Below, one piece after another: positions 11,820-22,679 of a stretch of DNA of 64,000 nt (position 1 is its first letter; every line of letters starts with the position of its first letter). Made by a program: the position numbers and the translations under genes. The notes under the pieces are model-generated. The model was not told where the DNA came from, made no database searches, and saw only the letters and a program-made list of their open reading frames with translations. The stretch is from Ligustrum vulgare (taxonomy: Eukaryota; Streptophyta; Magnoliopsida; Lamiales; Oleaceae): contig OY743184.1 of assembly GCA_963555705.1 (NCBI GenBank), forward strand, positions 21,689,859 through 21,753,858. The letters run 5' to 3'.

Positions 11820-12486
11820 CCCAAATTAATCAAGTGCCTAGTGAAACATAATGAGTGTCTAGTTGAAACAAAGGATAGTGGAGCTAATTATTGTATTTGA
11901 ATGATAATTAGTCTTGACTAATTATGATGTCTTTGAATGATAATTAGTCTTGACTAATTATGATGTCTTTGAATGATAATTAGTCTTGACTAATTATGAT
12001 ATCTTGGAATGATGATTAGTTTTGACTAATCATGATGTTTTGGTGTTAAGAGAATTTCATGTAGAATCCTCTCTATAAATAGAGAAGGAATTAGAGGAAG
12101 AAAGACACCATCACAAACATATGAGAGAGTGCTAATTAGTGTCACATTGTGATCAAAGAGAGAAAATTGTGAGCCTAGCATATTGTGAAGTTTCTTGTAA
12201 CTCTTTGTAGTGTAAGTCAAAGGGTAGAAATTATATGCGGTAAAGCTCGTTTGTAGTATTTTCTCTGTGGTCTGTGGGATTGGGTTGGTGAGTGAAAGTC
12301 TATATATTTGTAACAATTTAATATATAGTGAAAAGCTTTGGCGAGGGTCCGTGGACGTAGGCATTTTGCTGAACCACGTAAATTTCTGTGTTCGTATTTA
12401 TTTTCTTGTTTGCTTATTTTATTTTGAATATCGAAATATCCTGTGGGAAAATTAAAGTGGGAATCGACGTGTCGAAATTCCCAACA
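11806..12486 (+). mobile_element. Copia-type solo LTR inserted in the UGT coding sequence
   Basis: The 681-bp unit begins TGTTGGG and ends CCCAACA. It has a perfect 5-bp target duplication, TAATA, at 11801-11805 and 12487-12491. There is no internal region, so the two LTRs probably recombined and left one. A TATA box (TCTATAAATAGAG) lies at about 12071. The 3' third (from about 12180) resembles the LTRs of the Copia element at 40529-44632, including GTATTTTCTCTGTGG and ACAATTTAATATATAGTGAAAAG. The plus-strand orientation follows from that similarity. Confidence 0.93.
11899..12035 (+). repeat. Four 36-bp tandem repeats inside the solo LTR
   Basis: A unit close to TTGAATGATAATTAGTCTTG + ACTAATTATGATGTCT repeats four times, the last one diverged. 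Each unit contains a near-palindrome, ATAATTAGTC-TT-GACTAATTAT, with a 10-bp stem. The array lies upstream of the LTR TATA box, where LTR enhancers usually lie. Confidence 0.8.
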
Positions 12487-12490
12487 TAAT

Positions 12491-13327
12491 AAACGGTACC
12501 CGTCAGGGCCTCTATTCGACTTTTTTAAGGAGATACCCATAGCCCTGTCCAACAGTTATGGCCTACTGGTGAACAGTTTCTACCAGCTCGAGCCACTGTA
12601 TGCAGATTACTTGAACCGGGAGTCTAAACCAAAAGCATTCAGTGTCGGACCGTTGTGCATGGCCCTACCACAAAAAACGGAGCCGGTATTGCTCCAGGAA
12701 TGTAGATGGATTAAGTGGCTGGATCAAAAACTGGCACAGGAAAAACCAGTTCTGTACGTTGCATTCGGGTCCCAAGCAGAAATATCATCAACACAGTTCA
12801 CAGAAATCGCTCGTGGCCTGGAAGAATCGGAAGTAAGCTTCTTGTGGGTGGTGAGAAAAAATGGGACAGAATTAGGTGATAAATTCGAAGACAGGATAAA
12901 AGAAAGAGGAATCATAGTAAAAGAATGGGTTGATCAGAAACGGATTCTTGAACACAAAATCGTAAGGGGATTTCTGAGTCACTGCGGCTGGAACTCGGTG
13001 TTGGAGAGCATAAGTGCAGGAGTTCCGATACTGGCATGGCCAATGATGGCTGAGCAACCTCTGAATGCCAAGATGGTAGTGGAAGAGATTAAAATCGGGT
13101 TACGGGTCGAATATGAAAATGGGTCGGGTAACAAATTTGTGCAGGCGGAGAGCTTAAAGAAGAAGGTGAAAGAACTTATGGAAGGGGAAAAGGGAGACGA
13201 GGTGAGGAAGAAGGTTAAGCAAGTGGCTGAGGCAGCAAGGAACTCCATGGTGGAGGGCGGCTCGTCATGGCATACACTAAAGCAACTCGTTAAAGAGATT
13301 TCTTTGCAAAATCAGACAGAAAAGTAA
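12491..13327 (+). CDS. UGT C-terminal half with PSPG box
   Basis: This part carries the donor-binding domain. The PSPG box is at 12926-13057: Trp first, HCGWNS in the middle, Gln last, 44 residues in all. Gln at position 44 is usually linked to UDP-glucose preference. The open frame begins upstream in LTR sequence at 12443 with a GTG, and native codons resume at 12491. A separate protein from this half would need a new start, such as a promoter in the LTR, and would lack the catalytic His. An AATAAA overlaps the stop codon at 13326-13331. Confidence 0.85.
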   Translation, partial: KRYPSGPLFDFFKEIPIALSNSYGLLVNSFYQLEPLYADYLNRESKPKAFSVGPLCMALPQKTEPVLLQECRWIKWLDQKLAQEKPVLYVAFGSQAEISSTQFTEIARGLEESEVSFLWVVRKNGTELGDKFEDRIKERGIIVKEWVDQKRILEHKIVRGFLSHCGWNSVLESISAGVPILAWPMMAEQPLNAKMVVEEIKIGLRVEYENGSGNKFVQAESLKKKVKELMEGEKGDEVRKKVKQVAEAARNSMVEGGSSWHTLKQLVKEISLQNQTEK

Positions 13328-13656
13328 ATAAAATTCTGTTTTTACTTTTTATAAATAATAATTCAGTACGCCATTTTGTTCCTAGTTTTGAGTGAAAGTA
13401 TTATAAGTTACTTTAAGATGTATGTTTTTGTGAATTTGGAGAATTATTCTATTTAAAACATTGGTAGTCATCCAGTGTCTCATCACCCTCACATGAGGTC
13501 TCCAGTCCTACCAAGCGAGCTCTCAAACTTCCTTCTCAACATCATCGCGTGTGTATATATGTAGGAGGTTCACTCATCATCAAGCTAAGATATAAAAGAT
13601 AAATAAACTTCAGATAAAAAAAAAAAAAGATAAATAAACTTAACACGTCCAATTAC

Positions 13657-13831
13657 GAGTCTGTTTGATAATGTTAAAAATTTTGATTTTTGTGATTTTT
13701 TTTAGTTTTTTGATGAATCTGTGGTTAAAAAATATTTGAAAAGTAAAAAATTGTTAACTTGACTAAGAATGAATGGTTAAGATTGAATTTGAAAACTAGT
13801 ATTAAAATTGTTTCCATCACCAAACATCCTC
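13657..13831. mobile_element. MITE-like element
   Basis: About 175 bp with imperfect inverted ends: GAGTCTGTTTGATAATG on the left against GAGGATGTTTGGTGATGG as the reverse complement of the right. It is AT-rich and non-coding. No clear target duplication is visible. Confidence 0.4.
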
Positions 13832-14999
13832 CACATCTCATTAAAAGAATTTCCCAACTGTTGGAATGAGAAGAGTCTGCTTGGTTTGTAATAAAATAAT
13901 ATTTAGAACTGTTAGGTCTTCAAGTTTTATGATATAATAATTGCATATATCTGCTGTCACTTTTAAAGGTCTTTTCCTTTTTACTTGTGGCCACAAAATA
14001 TGACTCCGTCCAACCATCAACATGCTGAAACAGTCGAATGTGTACGACAACAATAGTGCTGACAACCAGCCTTGACAATAATGAAGTATTTGTTACGGCC
14101 AAATTTATGCAGTGGAAGCAAGGAACTCAAGGAAAATCTTGTAACAAATAAAGAATTTGGATTTTACAAAAGAATTGAGAAATTAATCTCAAGATTTTGT
14201 TAATTAATGAACGAATAAAAAGTTTTAAGAACCTAAATTATATAGAAAGCCATAAATCATAATTCTAGTTAACCAAGGAAATTAGAATAAATAAGGAAAA
14301 ACAATAAAAGTCGTAAACAAATAAAGAAAACTAATTTTAACCAAAGATAAAATATAAAATCGTTTGTTTTGCTGCCTAAATGATCTCGAATGCTTAAAAT
14401 CCATCGTATATCACGGCAAATGCCGTTTGTTGCATTCGTCTCGTCGAGATACTCAAAATTGACATATTATGGACCCAAAACGGAGGTCAAATGTCAAATC
14501 TGTAAATTACAATTTAGCCCCTTTCAATCCAATTCTTTTTCGATCTATTCGATCATTTGTTCTTCTTCACAAATGAATTGCTCAATTAGTTTTGTTCACG
14601 CATGATTTCATGCAAAATAATTAAAATCATATGATTGTGTGTAGGAACAAACCTCTTAAAATAAGATTTACTATGGGTTAAAAAAATAAAAAAATAAAGT
14701 ATTGCTTTTAAGATAAAAATAGTGTATCCTCACAAGGATTACAACATATTTAATGATATACTACAAATTATTAAAGAATATCGTTGTGAAAGCAAAAAAT
14801 CAATTTTTACGTTTGATAATGCTAGTGTAAATAAATTTGTCAAATACATTATGCCTTTGTTGGAGACTCATTAAATTCTAATTCATTTTTCTCTTTCTTA
14901 TTTTTAACCATATATTCTCCAATAAAATAATATTATACTTTTGTCTATCTTATTTTAAACCATACAATCCAAAAAATCACTATTTAGAAATACATTTCC
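13832..14999. other. AT-rich intergenic DNA, nothing recognised
   Basis: No domain-bearing frame, LTR end or MITE terminus is recognisable here on either strand. Short frames up to about 74 codons are consistent with chance. Confidence 0.6.
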
Positions 15000-16821
15000 A
15001 AATAGTCTGATTATAATGGGGGCTCAAATAAGGGTTATGTAGAATTCTTAATCCTGAATTTAAAGAATTTTTATTTCAAATTTCCCCCATGCGATCGCGC
15101 GGCTTTGCAGAATCCAGATTTCACGAATTTTTAAGTCATTTCCGATTTTATTTTATTTGTTCCAATTATTGTACTATATATATCACTCTCTTCCCAAACC
15201 CTAAAATAACTTAAAATGGATGAACATTGAAGCCTCTTGATGTGATCCGAAGTAGGAGACCAAAGGAGAAGTCGACCTATCGGCAATGCGACACTGATCT
15301 ACGAGGGAAACGACACAAATTTTATGTTGGAATCGAGCCGAGAAGACAAAGGGATCGAGCCGAATCAAAGGGTCAAGGTTTGGAGACCAAGAGCACATTC
15401 ACGGCCGTAAAACCAATTGTTCACGACCGTAACAGCCCCTCGGGTCAAAAACAAGAATTTCAAGATTTTTATACTTACGGCCGTAAGACAATAACTCACG
15501 GCCGTAACTCCTTCTCTGGTGGAATTGAAGAAATTCAGCAATTTGATACTTACGGCTGTGAGAGTTCTTGTTACGGCCGTAACTCATTAACAGAGAGTCA
15601 CTTACGGTCGTAAGTGACATTGTTACGGCCGTAACATCTATTTTCCAGATTTCGAGTTTTTTTTAATTTAATTCTGTTTTTAATTATTTACTTCTATGTT
15701 TTGGATTCAATTAGCGGTTAAACCTAGTTAGGTCAGTTTTACATTATATTGTTTTGTTTTTCATTATAAAATAACAACTTTGGATATTATTGAATTGAAG
15801 TGAGAATTTTCTCTCTAGAAAAGGAGGATTTCTTTTTCTTGTTCTTGAAGAACAGTCCATTGAACTTATCAAATATTTTTCTTGAATATTTGTGGCGTTT
15901 CAATCAGAAACTTATCAAGGAATTTGACATCCCTTGTGGCGTTTCGAAAACCTCGGTTCTTCAATCCGCATCGTCATTCATTGCGTCGTGATTGTTGGGT
16001 CCAGGTCCTATCGTCAATTTTATCTCTTCCAATATTTTAATTATTGTGTTCTTGTGTTTGTTGGCTGAATCTGGGTCTTTCCTATCTTTGTTTCGTTTAA
16101 TTCCGCATTTTGTCGTGTTCCCTTATTGGTATCTTATCACCTCTTTGGAGAGCATTTATGAGGTAAAAACTCTCATCTTAATCTTGTTTCTCTTTTGAGA
16201 AATTATAATCAAGTTCATGTGGATTTTATGAATCTTGTATTGTTGGAAGAAATCTATGAACTTGTTTATTAATTCTCTTCATTGGGTTAAAGTTTATTCC
16301 TTAGAATTTTGGTTAGATTAAACTTGGATTTAGGTTTATTTTACCATTTTAGCTTTCTTGGGTTGATATTAAGTTGTTGTAAGAATTTTTGGTTCGAACA
16401 CCAAAGGAGTTCGCATCATTTGGTATCAAAGCTTGGCTCTAATTTGGTAAATATATCTATTAATTTCTTGTTGTTGTTTGTTGTTCATCATAAAAAAAAT
16501 AAAAAATAAAAATTCAAAGAATTGGGAACATTTGTATGTCCATGAGCATTTGATGATTTCTACACTTGAGTATTGTTTTTATTATCATCATTGAGATTAT
16601 TGGGGATGTCCATTAATCAAAACACTTGCATTTTCATAACTTTAAAAGTTTGCATACCAAGTGTTTGGTAAATTGCTCCAAAGAAAACTTCAATTTTAAA
16701 AACTACTTTTCTCAACACCAAACACTTTCCTTATTGATTACTTGTCTTTTATCAGTTTCCTTGTGAATTTGAACTCTTGAAACATTATCACATAAGTCCA
16801 AGATTCTCCTTCTTGTAATAG
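15000..16821 (+). mobile_element. Decayed LTR retrotransposon: LTR-like region, PBS and leader (left half, split by the Athila element)
   Basis: A TATA box (TATATATATCA, about 15174) lies upstream of a GC-palindrome cluster. A stretch rich in T follows, ending in CATCA before TGGTATCAAAGCTTGGCTC at about 16419-16437. That resembles a tRNA-iMet primer-binding site with mismatches. Downstream, CAAGTGTTTGGTAAATTGC lies in leader position. I infer an old Ty3/gypsy LTR plus leader on the plus strand, but the left LTR boundary is not defined. The Athila element inserted at 16817-16821 (AATAG), and the host sequence resumes at 27298. Confidence 0.45.
15399..15634. repeat. Eight copies of the palindrome TTACGGCCGTAA and variants
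   Basis: Copies lie near 15399, 15420, 15474, 15495, 15547, 15570, 15600 and 15621, arranged as pairs about 20 bases apart. The best one, CTTACGGCCGTAAG at 15474-15487, is a perfect 14-base palindrome. They occur in the LTR/leader-like part of the decayed element. An open frame of 128 codons across them (15227-15613) shows no known domain. Confidence 0.85.
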
Positions 16822-18508
16822 TGTTCGCTAAAATCGTATACCGCAAGTGCACGGTTTCGCGTTCAAGTAGTAAAGTGGACTAGAGAAGTCCGGGTTATCG
16901 TACCCACGAGGATTGATTGATTTGTAGCTAAAATTATTGATTTCATTTTAAGAGAAAAGTCAAGTAATATAAAAATTTGGTTTGATGGTAAATACTAACT
17001 ATCATAAAATTAAAACATGACGACATAACAAAACTAGTTAATTAAAGCAAATGGATAACAATATGTAAAAGCTAGAATTAAAACTAATTATCCAAAGTAA
17101 ACTAATAACAACAAGAATTTGGTACTAACTAAACTAGAAAACATGAGACAAGGTGTATTTAGTTTTTATAACTACATTAATTTCTTCTTTCACAAATCAA
17201 ATAGTCGTAGTCAATCAATTAACCAAATTACATGGGAAGCTCTAAATTAAATCTAACATGTATACTAACTTGCGAATACAATACAAAATATTGCCAACAT
17301 TTTAAGATTACATAAACATAAATCAACATTCCTAATCACAAAAACATAAACATAAATGTTCAACATCCATAAACAACCTAAAATACTTAATTAAAAATAA
17401 ACTAGTCAACAATTCCAACACAATAATATTAACCCATAATAAACTAACAACAACATTTAACAAACAACATAAACATATGAATAATACTCAACATAAAGAT
17501 TAAAAACAAGAGAATAAAGAAAACTCCCCCTTTTTGAATAGTTCTTGAAGTAAAAATCCAAGATTTCTTCACTTCAACACAAGTTCTTCATCAACCATTA
17601 ATGTCTTCAACAACCCAAGCACAAAACATTAAATGCACAAGAAATAAATGACATTCTTGATGAAAATGTGAGAAAATAACAATACTCAAAAGTTTAAATA
17701 ACAACAAAATACTTAAATATAAGAAAACATTACTAAATCATAAAAACATTACTTGAAAATTGCATTAAATGAGTAAATGTTAAGAAAAATACAAGAAAAA
17801 TTGAAAAAGGGGCAAGACTTACTTAGTGTCCTAACAAAATCTGATTTTATCTATTTATAATACCCTAAAAATCATCCAAAAACCCTAAAAAATGCTTAGA
17901 TCCGCGTAAAAGAGTGATATGGGCCGAACCGGGTCAGCCGGGTTGACCCGGTCCGGCCCGACAGTTTTTTTTAATTTTATTTTATTTTAAAGCCGCACGA
18001 TCGCGCGCGGCAAACAGCGCGCGATCGCGCGGTTAATTTCCCGACGGCAGATCAGTCTCGGGTCCATTTTGAGGTCTAAGTCACGTTCACGACTTGGTTC
18101 GAGCCACGCGCGTGGCTTAGCTGGAGGGTGGTTTTGCAGCTAAGTCCCTTCCATAATTGCCATTAAGTCCTCCATCTTTTAATCTCAAGCAATTTAGTCC
18201 CCAACTTTTCAGATTTCTTTCAAATATGTCCTTCTAAAATTACACTTTAGGCCCTTCAACTTTTGAAATTTTGCAATTTGGTCCCTCGGTTAATTGCGCG
18301 GCTTGTCCAAAACTTCTCGAAAGTGACAAAATGGTCCCCAAACTTCCAATTTCAGCGTAAGTTGCACTTCTTTTGTGGTTTTTGGCCTCAAACTTGGATA
18401 TTAACCTATTTAAACACAAAATATGCATAAATTAGTAGATATTTGCTCAAAATGTTCCAAAATATGCTAATTTAAAGGTATAAAAAGTGTATAAAAATGC
18501 GCTTAACA
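16822..18508 (-). repeat. 3' LTR of the Athila element
   Basis: 1687 bp, plus-strand TGTTCGC...GCTTAACA. It keeps a segment of about 200 bp (about 18115-18335) that the other LTR lacks. That segment has periodic AATTTAGTCC/AATTTGGTCC motifs and follows a cluster of CGCGATCGCG palindromes at about 18000-18030. Confidence 0.93.
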
Positions 18509-20213
18509 AATACCCCCAAACTTAAACTCTTGCTCAGCTCGAGCAAGAATATCTACTAACACAAAAGGCAAATGAATGAATGATTAACAATGCTAGATAA
18601 CTTGTAAATTCTTTCTTGAGTGTAAAATGGCATGGTTAATTCACAATTATGTTATCAAAATAATACTACAAAAAGAAGTTGAGCTTATCTCATGTTTGAT
18701 CGGTGTGTGTGTGTGTGTGTGCATAGTCACTTCCAATTATTACTAAGGTTCAAAGAAACATTGTAGGAAGGATAAATTTCACAACCATACTATCCACCCT
18801 TAGTGGTCAATTTCATTCCTTACCCTCTCGTGACATTCATCCCCCCACATTATTTCTTTTTTTTTTTTTTCCCGAGACGCAATCCTAGAGGTAACTCTCA
18901 CTTCACAAATTTCTTTTTCCACTAAAGCTTGGTTATGACTTACTAGCAATCTCAACAATCTAGATATGCAGTGACTCTCTACTAGATGAGTGTTTCAACA
19001 TTAAAGTTTATACCAAGCAATTCAAACCCACTATTAATCTAAGCCCTTATGCAAATACAAATGCATGATTTCTACAAACTAATGTGATGATTGCTCGTGA
19101 CTTCCTCACTCCCTTAAGCTTTCTAATTGACCCATGTAGCGAACTTTAGGTTGGTAACTCCACGATTGTTTTAAGATCAAAGGGTACCAGGTTTCAAAAT
19201 ACACCTACGGACTTACTAACTCGAGTAAAAAAGGCTACGAAGTGAGGTAGACTTATTAAGCAAAATGCAATGATGATGATGTGCTCTTTTTTTTTTTTTT
19301 TTACAAGTGTGTGTGTGTGTACCCTACTTATTAAGCTTTCTAATTGACCCATGTAGTGAGCTTTAGGCCAGTGACTCCCAAGTTTCAAACTTAAAGCACC
19401 AAGTTTCAAGATACTCCTACGGGCTTAATTACTCTAATCAAAAAGGCTACGAGATAAGGCAATGCAATAATTAAAATGGGCTTAGATTTCTAGCATCTGG
19501 TCATCACTTAGCTTATACTAACGTCAACAACACTCCACACAAATTTAGATCAAGCATTCATTGAATCACTACACATCTAGACCGTCTCCTTTATCGGCTC
19601 GACCACCCCCAAACTTGTCTCACAAAGGATCAAGAGATTAATAGCATGGAGAAAGAATTGGATAGGTTTATAAAAATTGAAGATACAAGCTCACAACCTA
19701 AATTTTCTACTTCACAAATTTTTCCAACCTTCAATTGATTCCAAATCTCAACAACAATTAGTTATAACTATTGTGCTCAAGAGAACTCAGGATCACTCAT
19801 AGATAAGCAATTTATAAAAAATAGGCACACGTAGCATATTAGATCATGATTCGTGAATTAATCAGCAATTTCAAATATCAAATCATTTGAGCCGACAAGG
19901 CTATCTAGCATGTCAATATCCAGAACAAAATCAAACATCACAATATCTTAAGCCGGCAAGGCTATCTAACATTATAAAGTGCAAAATGAAGTCAACACCC
20001 CCAAACTTAAATTACACATTGTCCTCAATGTGAAAATAGATATAATATGTAAAGAAGAAAAGAGGTAGTGAAACTTCCCTGATTCAATGCTTATTTGTGA
20101 TGTTGAAATTGACCTAAGCTTTCGTCGAATGTAATTCACCCCCAAACTTGTTGAGGACAATGTCGCTTAGGATTTTCAAAAAATAATGTTACCTACAAAA
20201 GTTTGACAATTAA
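18509..20213 (-). other. Non-coding 3' region of the Athila element, with four PPT-like sites
   Basis: Intact Athila elements have an env-like gene here, but no such frame remains. The PPT next to the LTR is at 18511-18523 (AAGTTTGGGGGTA on the minus strand). The same motif recurs at 19604-19616, 19996-20008 and 20138-20149. GT microsatellites occur at about 18705-18722 and 19304-19320. A direct duplication of AAGCTTTCTAATTGACCCAT is at 19118 and 19334. Confidence 0.8.
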
Positions 20214-21773
20214 TTAAAAATAAAGTAGACAAGTAAAGTAAATAATTACAAGTAACTCAAAAGAGAAGAAATTTGGGTTGCCTCCCAAAAAGCGCTTGGT
20301 TAAAGTCATAAGCTCGACTTTTTGATGTTCATTCGGGAGCATTGAGGAGAAATGATGACTTTTCTCAAGGGGTTCCCCTTCCAAGAATGGTTTCAACCTT
20401 TGCCCGTTGACTTTGAAATGTCCCTTGTTGGGATGATATAGCTCAATAGCTCCATGGAGAAAAATTTGAGAAATTGTGAATGGCCCCCACCAACAGGATC
20501 GAAGCTTTCCGGGGAATAATTGAAGTCGGGAGTTGAATAGAAGAACTTGTTTCCCAACTTTGAAGTCTTCCTTCAAAATGTGGTTTTCATGCCATTTCTT
20601 GGTCCTCCCCTTATAGATGCGAGCATTTTCATGTGAGTTGAGGCGAAATTCATCAAGTTCATTAAGTTGAAGCAACCTCTTCTCACCAATTAATTTTGCA
20701 TCAAAGTTTAATGCCCGTGTAGCCCAAAATACTCGATGCTCAAGTTCAACGGGGAGATGACATGATTTTCCAAAAAAAGACATACCAATAGGAGTCTTGA
20801 ATGCGGTGCGGTAAGCCCATAATGCATCATCTAACTTCCTCAACCAGTCTTTCCTTGATGTATTCACCGTCATCTCAAGAATTCTTTTCAAATCTCGATT
20901 TGAGATCTCCACTTGGCCACTTGTTTGGGGATGGTAAGGTGTGGCTACTCTGTGCTTCACTCCATACTTTGACAAAAGTGAGTCAAGGAGGCGATTGCAA
21001 AAGTGTTTGCCTCCATCACTAATGATGAGTCGGGAGGTTCCAAAGCGTGTAAAAATGTTCTTTTTGAGAAAATTGACAACCACCCTAGCATCATTAGTAG
21101 GCAATTCCACCGCCTCTACCCATTTAGAAACATAGTCTACCGCCACCAAAATATATTGATTTGAGAATGAGGATGGAAATGGCCCCATGAAATCAATTTT
21201 CCAAACATCAAAAATCTCCACTTCCAAGATTGAAGTCAATGGCATTTCATTACGCCGAGAGATATTCCCACTCCTTTGGCATCTATCACATTTGGATACT
21301 AAGGTATAAGCATCCTTGAACAAAGTTGGCCAATAGAACCCCGATTGAAGAACCTTTGAGACGGTTTTGGAAGCTCCAAAATGACCCCCATAAGGTGATG
21401 AATGACACCTATCAAGAATTGCTTCTATTTCCTCCTTGGGGACACATCTTCTAATAATTTGGTCCGACCCCCTCTTGAATAAATATGGCTTATCCCAAAA
21501 ATAATGTTTCACATCGGCAAAGAATTTATACTTTTGTTGATAAGAGAAATCCGGGGGAAGAATACCACTTACAAGGAAATTCACGAAGTCCGCATACCAT
21601 GGTGCTTCGAAAACTTGGAGAAGATGTTTGGCATGCAATAGTTGTTCATCCGGAAAGGCTTCATTGATTTCATCTACTCCCAACTCTTTAGGTTGATCAA
21701 GCCTAGATAGATGATTGGCTACAAGATTATCCGCTCCCTTCTTATCCCGGATTTCCAAATCAAATTCTTGCAA
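20214..21773 (-). pseudogene. Athila RNase H end and integrase
   Basis: About 519 residues in the same phase as the preceding frame. There is no ATG at the start, so it is not a separate gene. The RNase H tail is followed by the HHCC finger (HFGASKT...CDRCQRSG, about 21270-21420). The DDE core has Asp in WKIDFMGPF, Asp in IISDGG, and Glu in the segment after YHPQTSGQ. The C-terminal [11 protein letters not shown] segment is usual for Athila. The integrase itself has no internal stop. Confidence 0.88.
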
Positions 21774-21782
21774 GAAAAGGAC

Positions 21783-22679
21783 TCATCTAATCAATCTTGG
21801 CTTCGCATCATTCTTAGCAAGCAAGTATTTCAGAGCGGAGTGATATGTATAGACAATTACCTTTGAGCCGATGAGATACGATCGAAATTTGTCAAAGGAA
21901 AAGACCACGGCAAGCATCTCTTTCTCGATTGTGGCATAATTCAATTGAGCATCACTCAATGATCGGCTTGCATAGTAGATCGCATGCAACACTTTACCTC
22001 TCCTTTGCCCCAAAATCGCTCCCACAACATAATCGCTAGCATCGCACATGAGCTCAAATGGTAAGCTCCAATCCGGGACCAAAGTAATAGGAGCCGAGAT
22101 AAGCCTCTCCTTAAGAGTGTTGAAAGCCAATAGACACTCTTGAGAGAAATGGAAAGTGTTGTTCTTCTCAAGTAGAGAACAAAGAGGCTTGGTGATTTTT
22201 GAGAAATCTTTGATGAATCTCCTATAAAAATCCGCATGCTCCAAGAAACTCCTTATGCCTTTCACCGAAGTAGGAGGAGGCAATTTCTCAATAACTTGGA
22301 TTTTTGCTTTATCAACCTCAATTCCCCCTTGTGAAATCTGGTGGCCAAGTACAATGCCCTCTCTTACCATAAAATGGCATTTCTCCCAATTAAGCACTAG
22401 ATTGGTTTCTTCACATCTTTTCAATACTAAATCAAGATTATCCAAGCATTCATTGAAAGAAGAACCAAAAACTGAAAAATCATCCATGAATACCTCGATG
22501 AATTTTTCCACCATGTCGGAGAATATGGCCATCATACAACGTTGAAAAGTAGCCGGTGCATTGCAAAGACCAAACGACATCCTCCTATAAGCAAAAGTCT
22601 CATATGGACATGTGAAGGTGGTCTTCTCTTGATCTTCAGGGGCTATTAAAATTTGATTGTAGCCCGAGTATCCATCCAA
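21783..22679 (-). pseudogene. Athila reverse transcriptase catalytic region and RNase H (start)
   Basis: 298 residues, beginning after the homopolymer frameshift with YSGYNQI. It has the RT catalytic FMDD at about 22481-22492 and RNase H with the SDAQLNYATIEKEMLAV segment. It ends at TGA (21783-21785), where this lineage normally has Trp (TGG). The next frame follows in phase, so a single G-to-A change explains the stop. Confidence 0.87.

Larger units (their letters stand above)
11229..13327 (+). pseudogene. UDP-glycosyltransferase (UGT90A-like), interrupted by a solo LTR
   Basis: This was an intronless gene of about 470 codons, a normal length for family-1 glycosyltransferases, which transfer sugar from UDP-sugar to small molecules in the cytosol. 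The first 192 codons (11229-11805) and the rest (12492-13327) join in frame if the insert at 11806-12486 and one copy of its TAATA duplication are removed. No other lesion is visible. The N-terminal half has the catalytic-type His23 (SKGHTIP) and Asp122 (VSDQF). The C-terminal half holds a full 44-residue PSPG box. The sequence resembles plant UGT90A proteins (FPWIK, SMSLF, LVNSFYQLE). As it stands, translation stops at 11817-11819 inside the LTR. The gene is probably inactive unless the insert is spliced out. Confidence 0.88.

Noticed and set aside
11820..12486. The UGT interruption as an ordinary intron
   Set aside because: TG/CA termini, a 5-bp target duplication and similarity to Copia LTRs identify a solo LTR. 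Splicing remains possible but is not indicated by sequence.
15227..15613. 128-codon open frame across the ACGGCCGT palindromes
   Set aside because: Repeat-driven composition, no known domain, and located in LTR/leader-like sequence.
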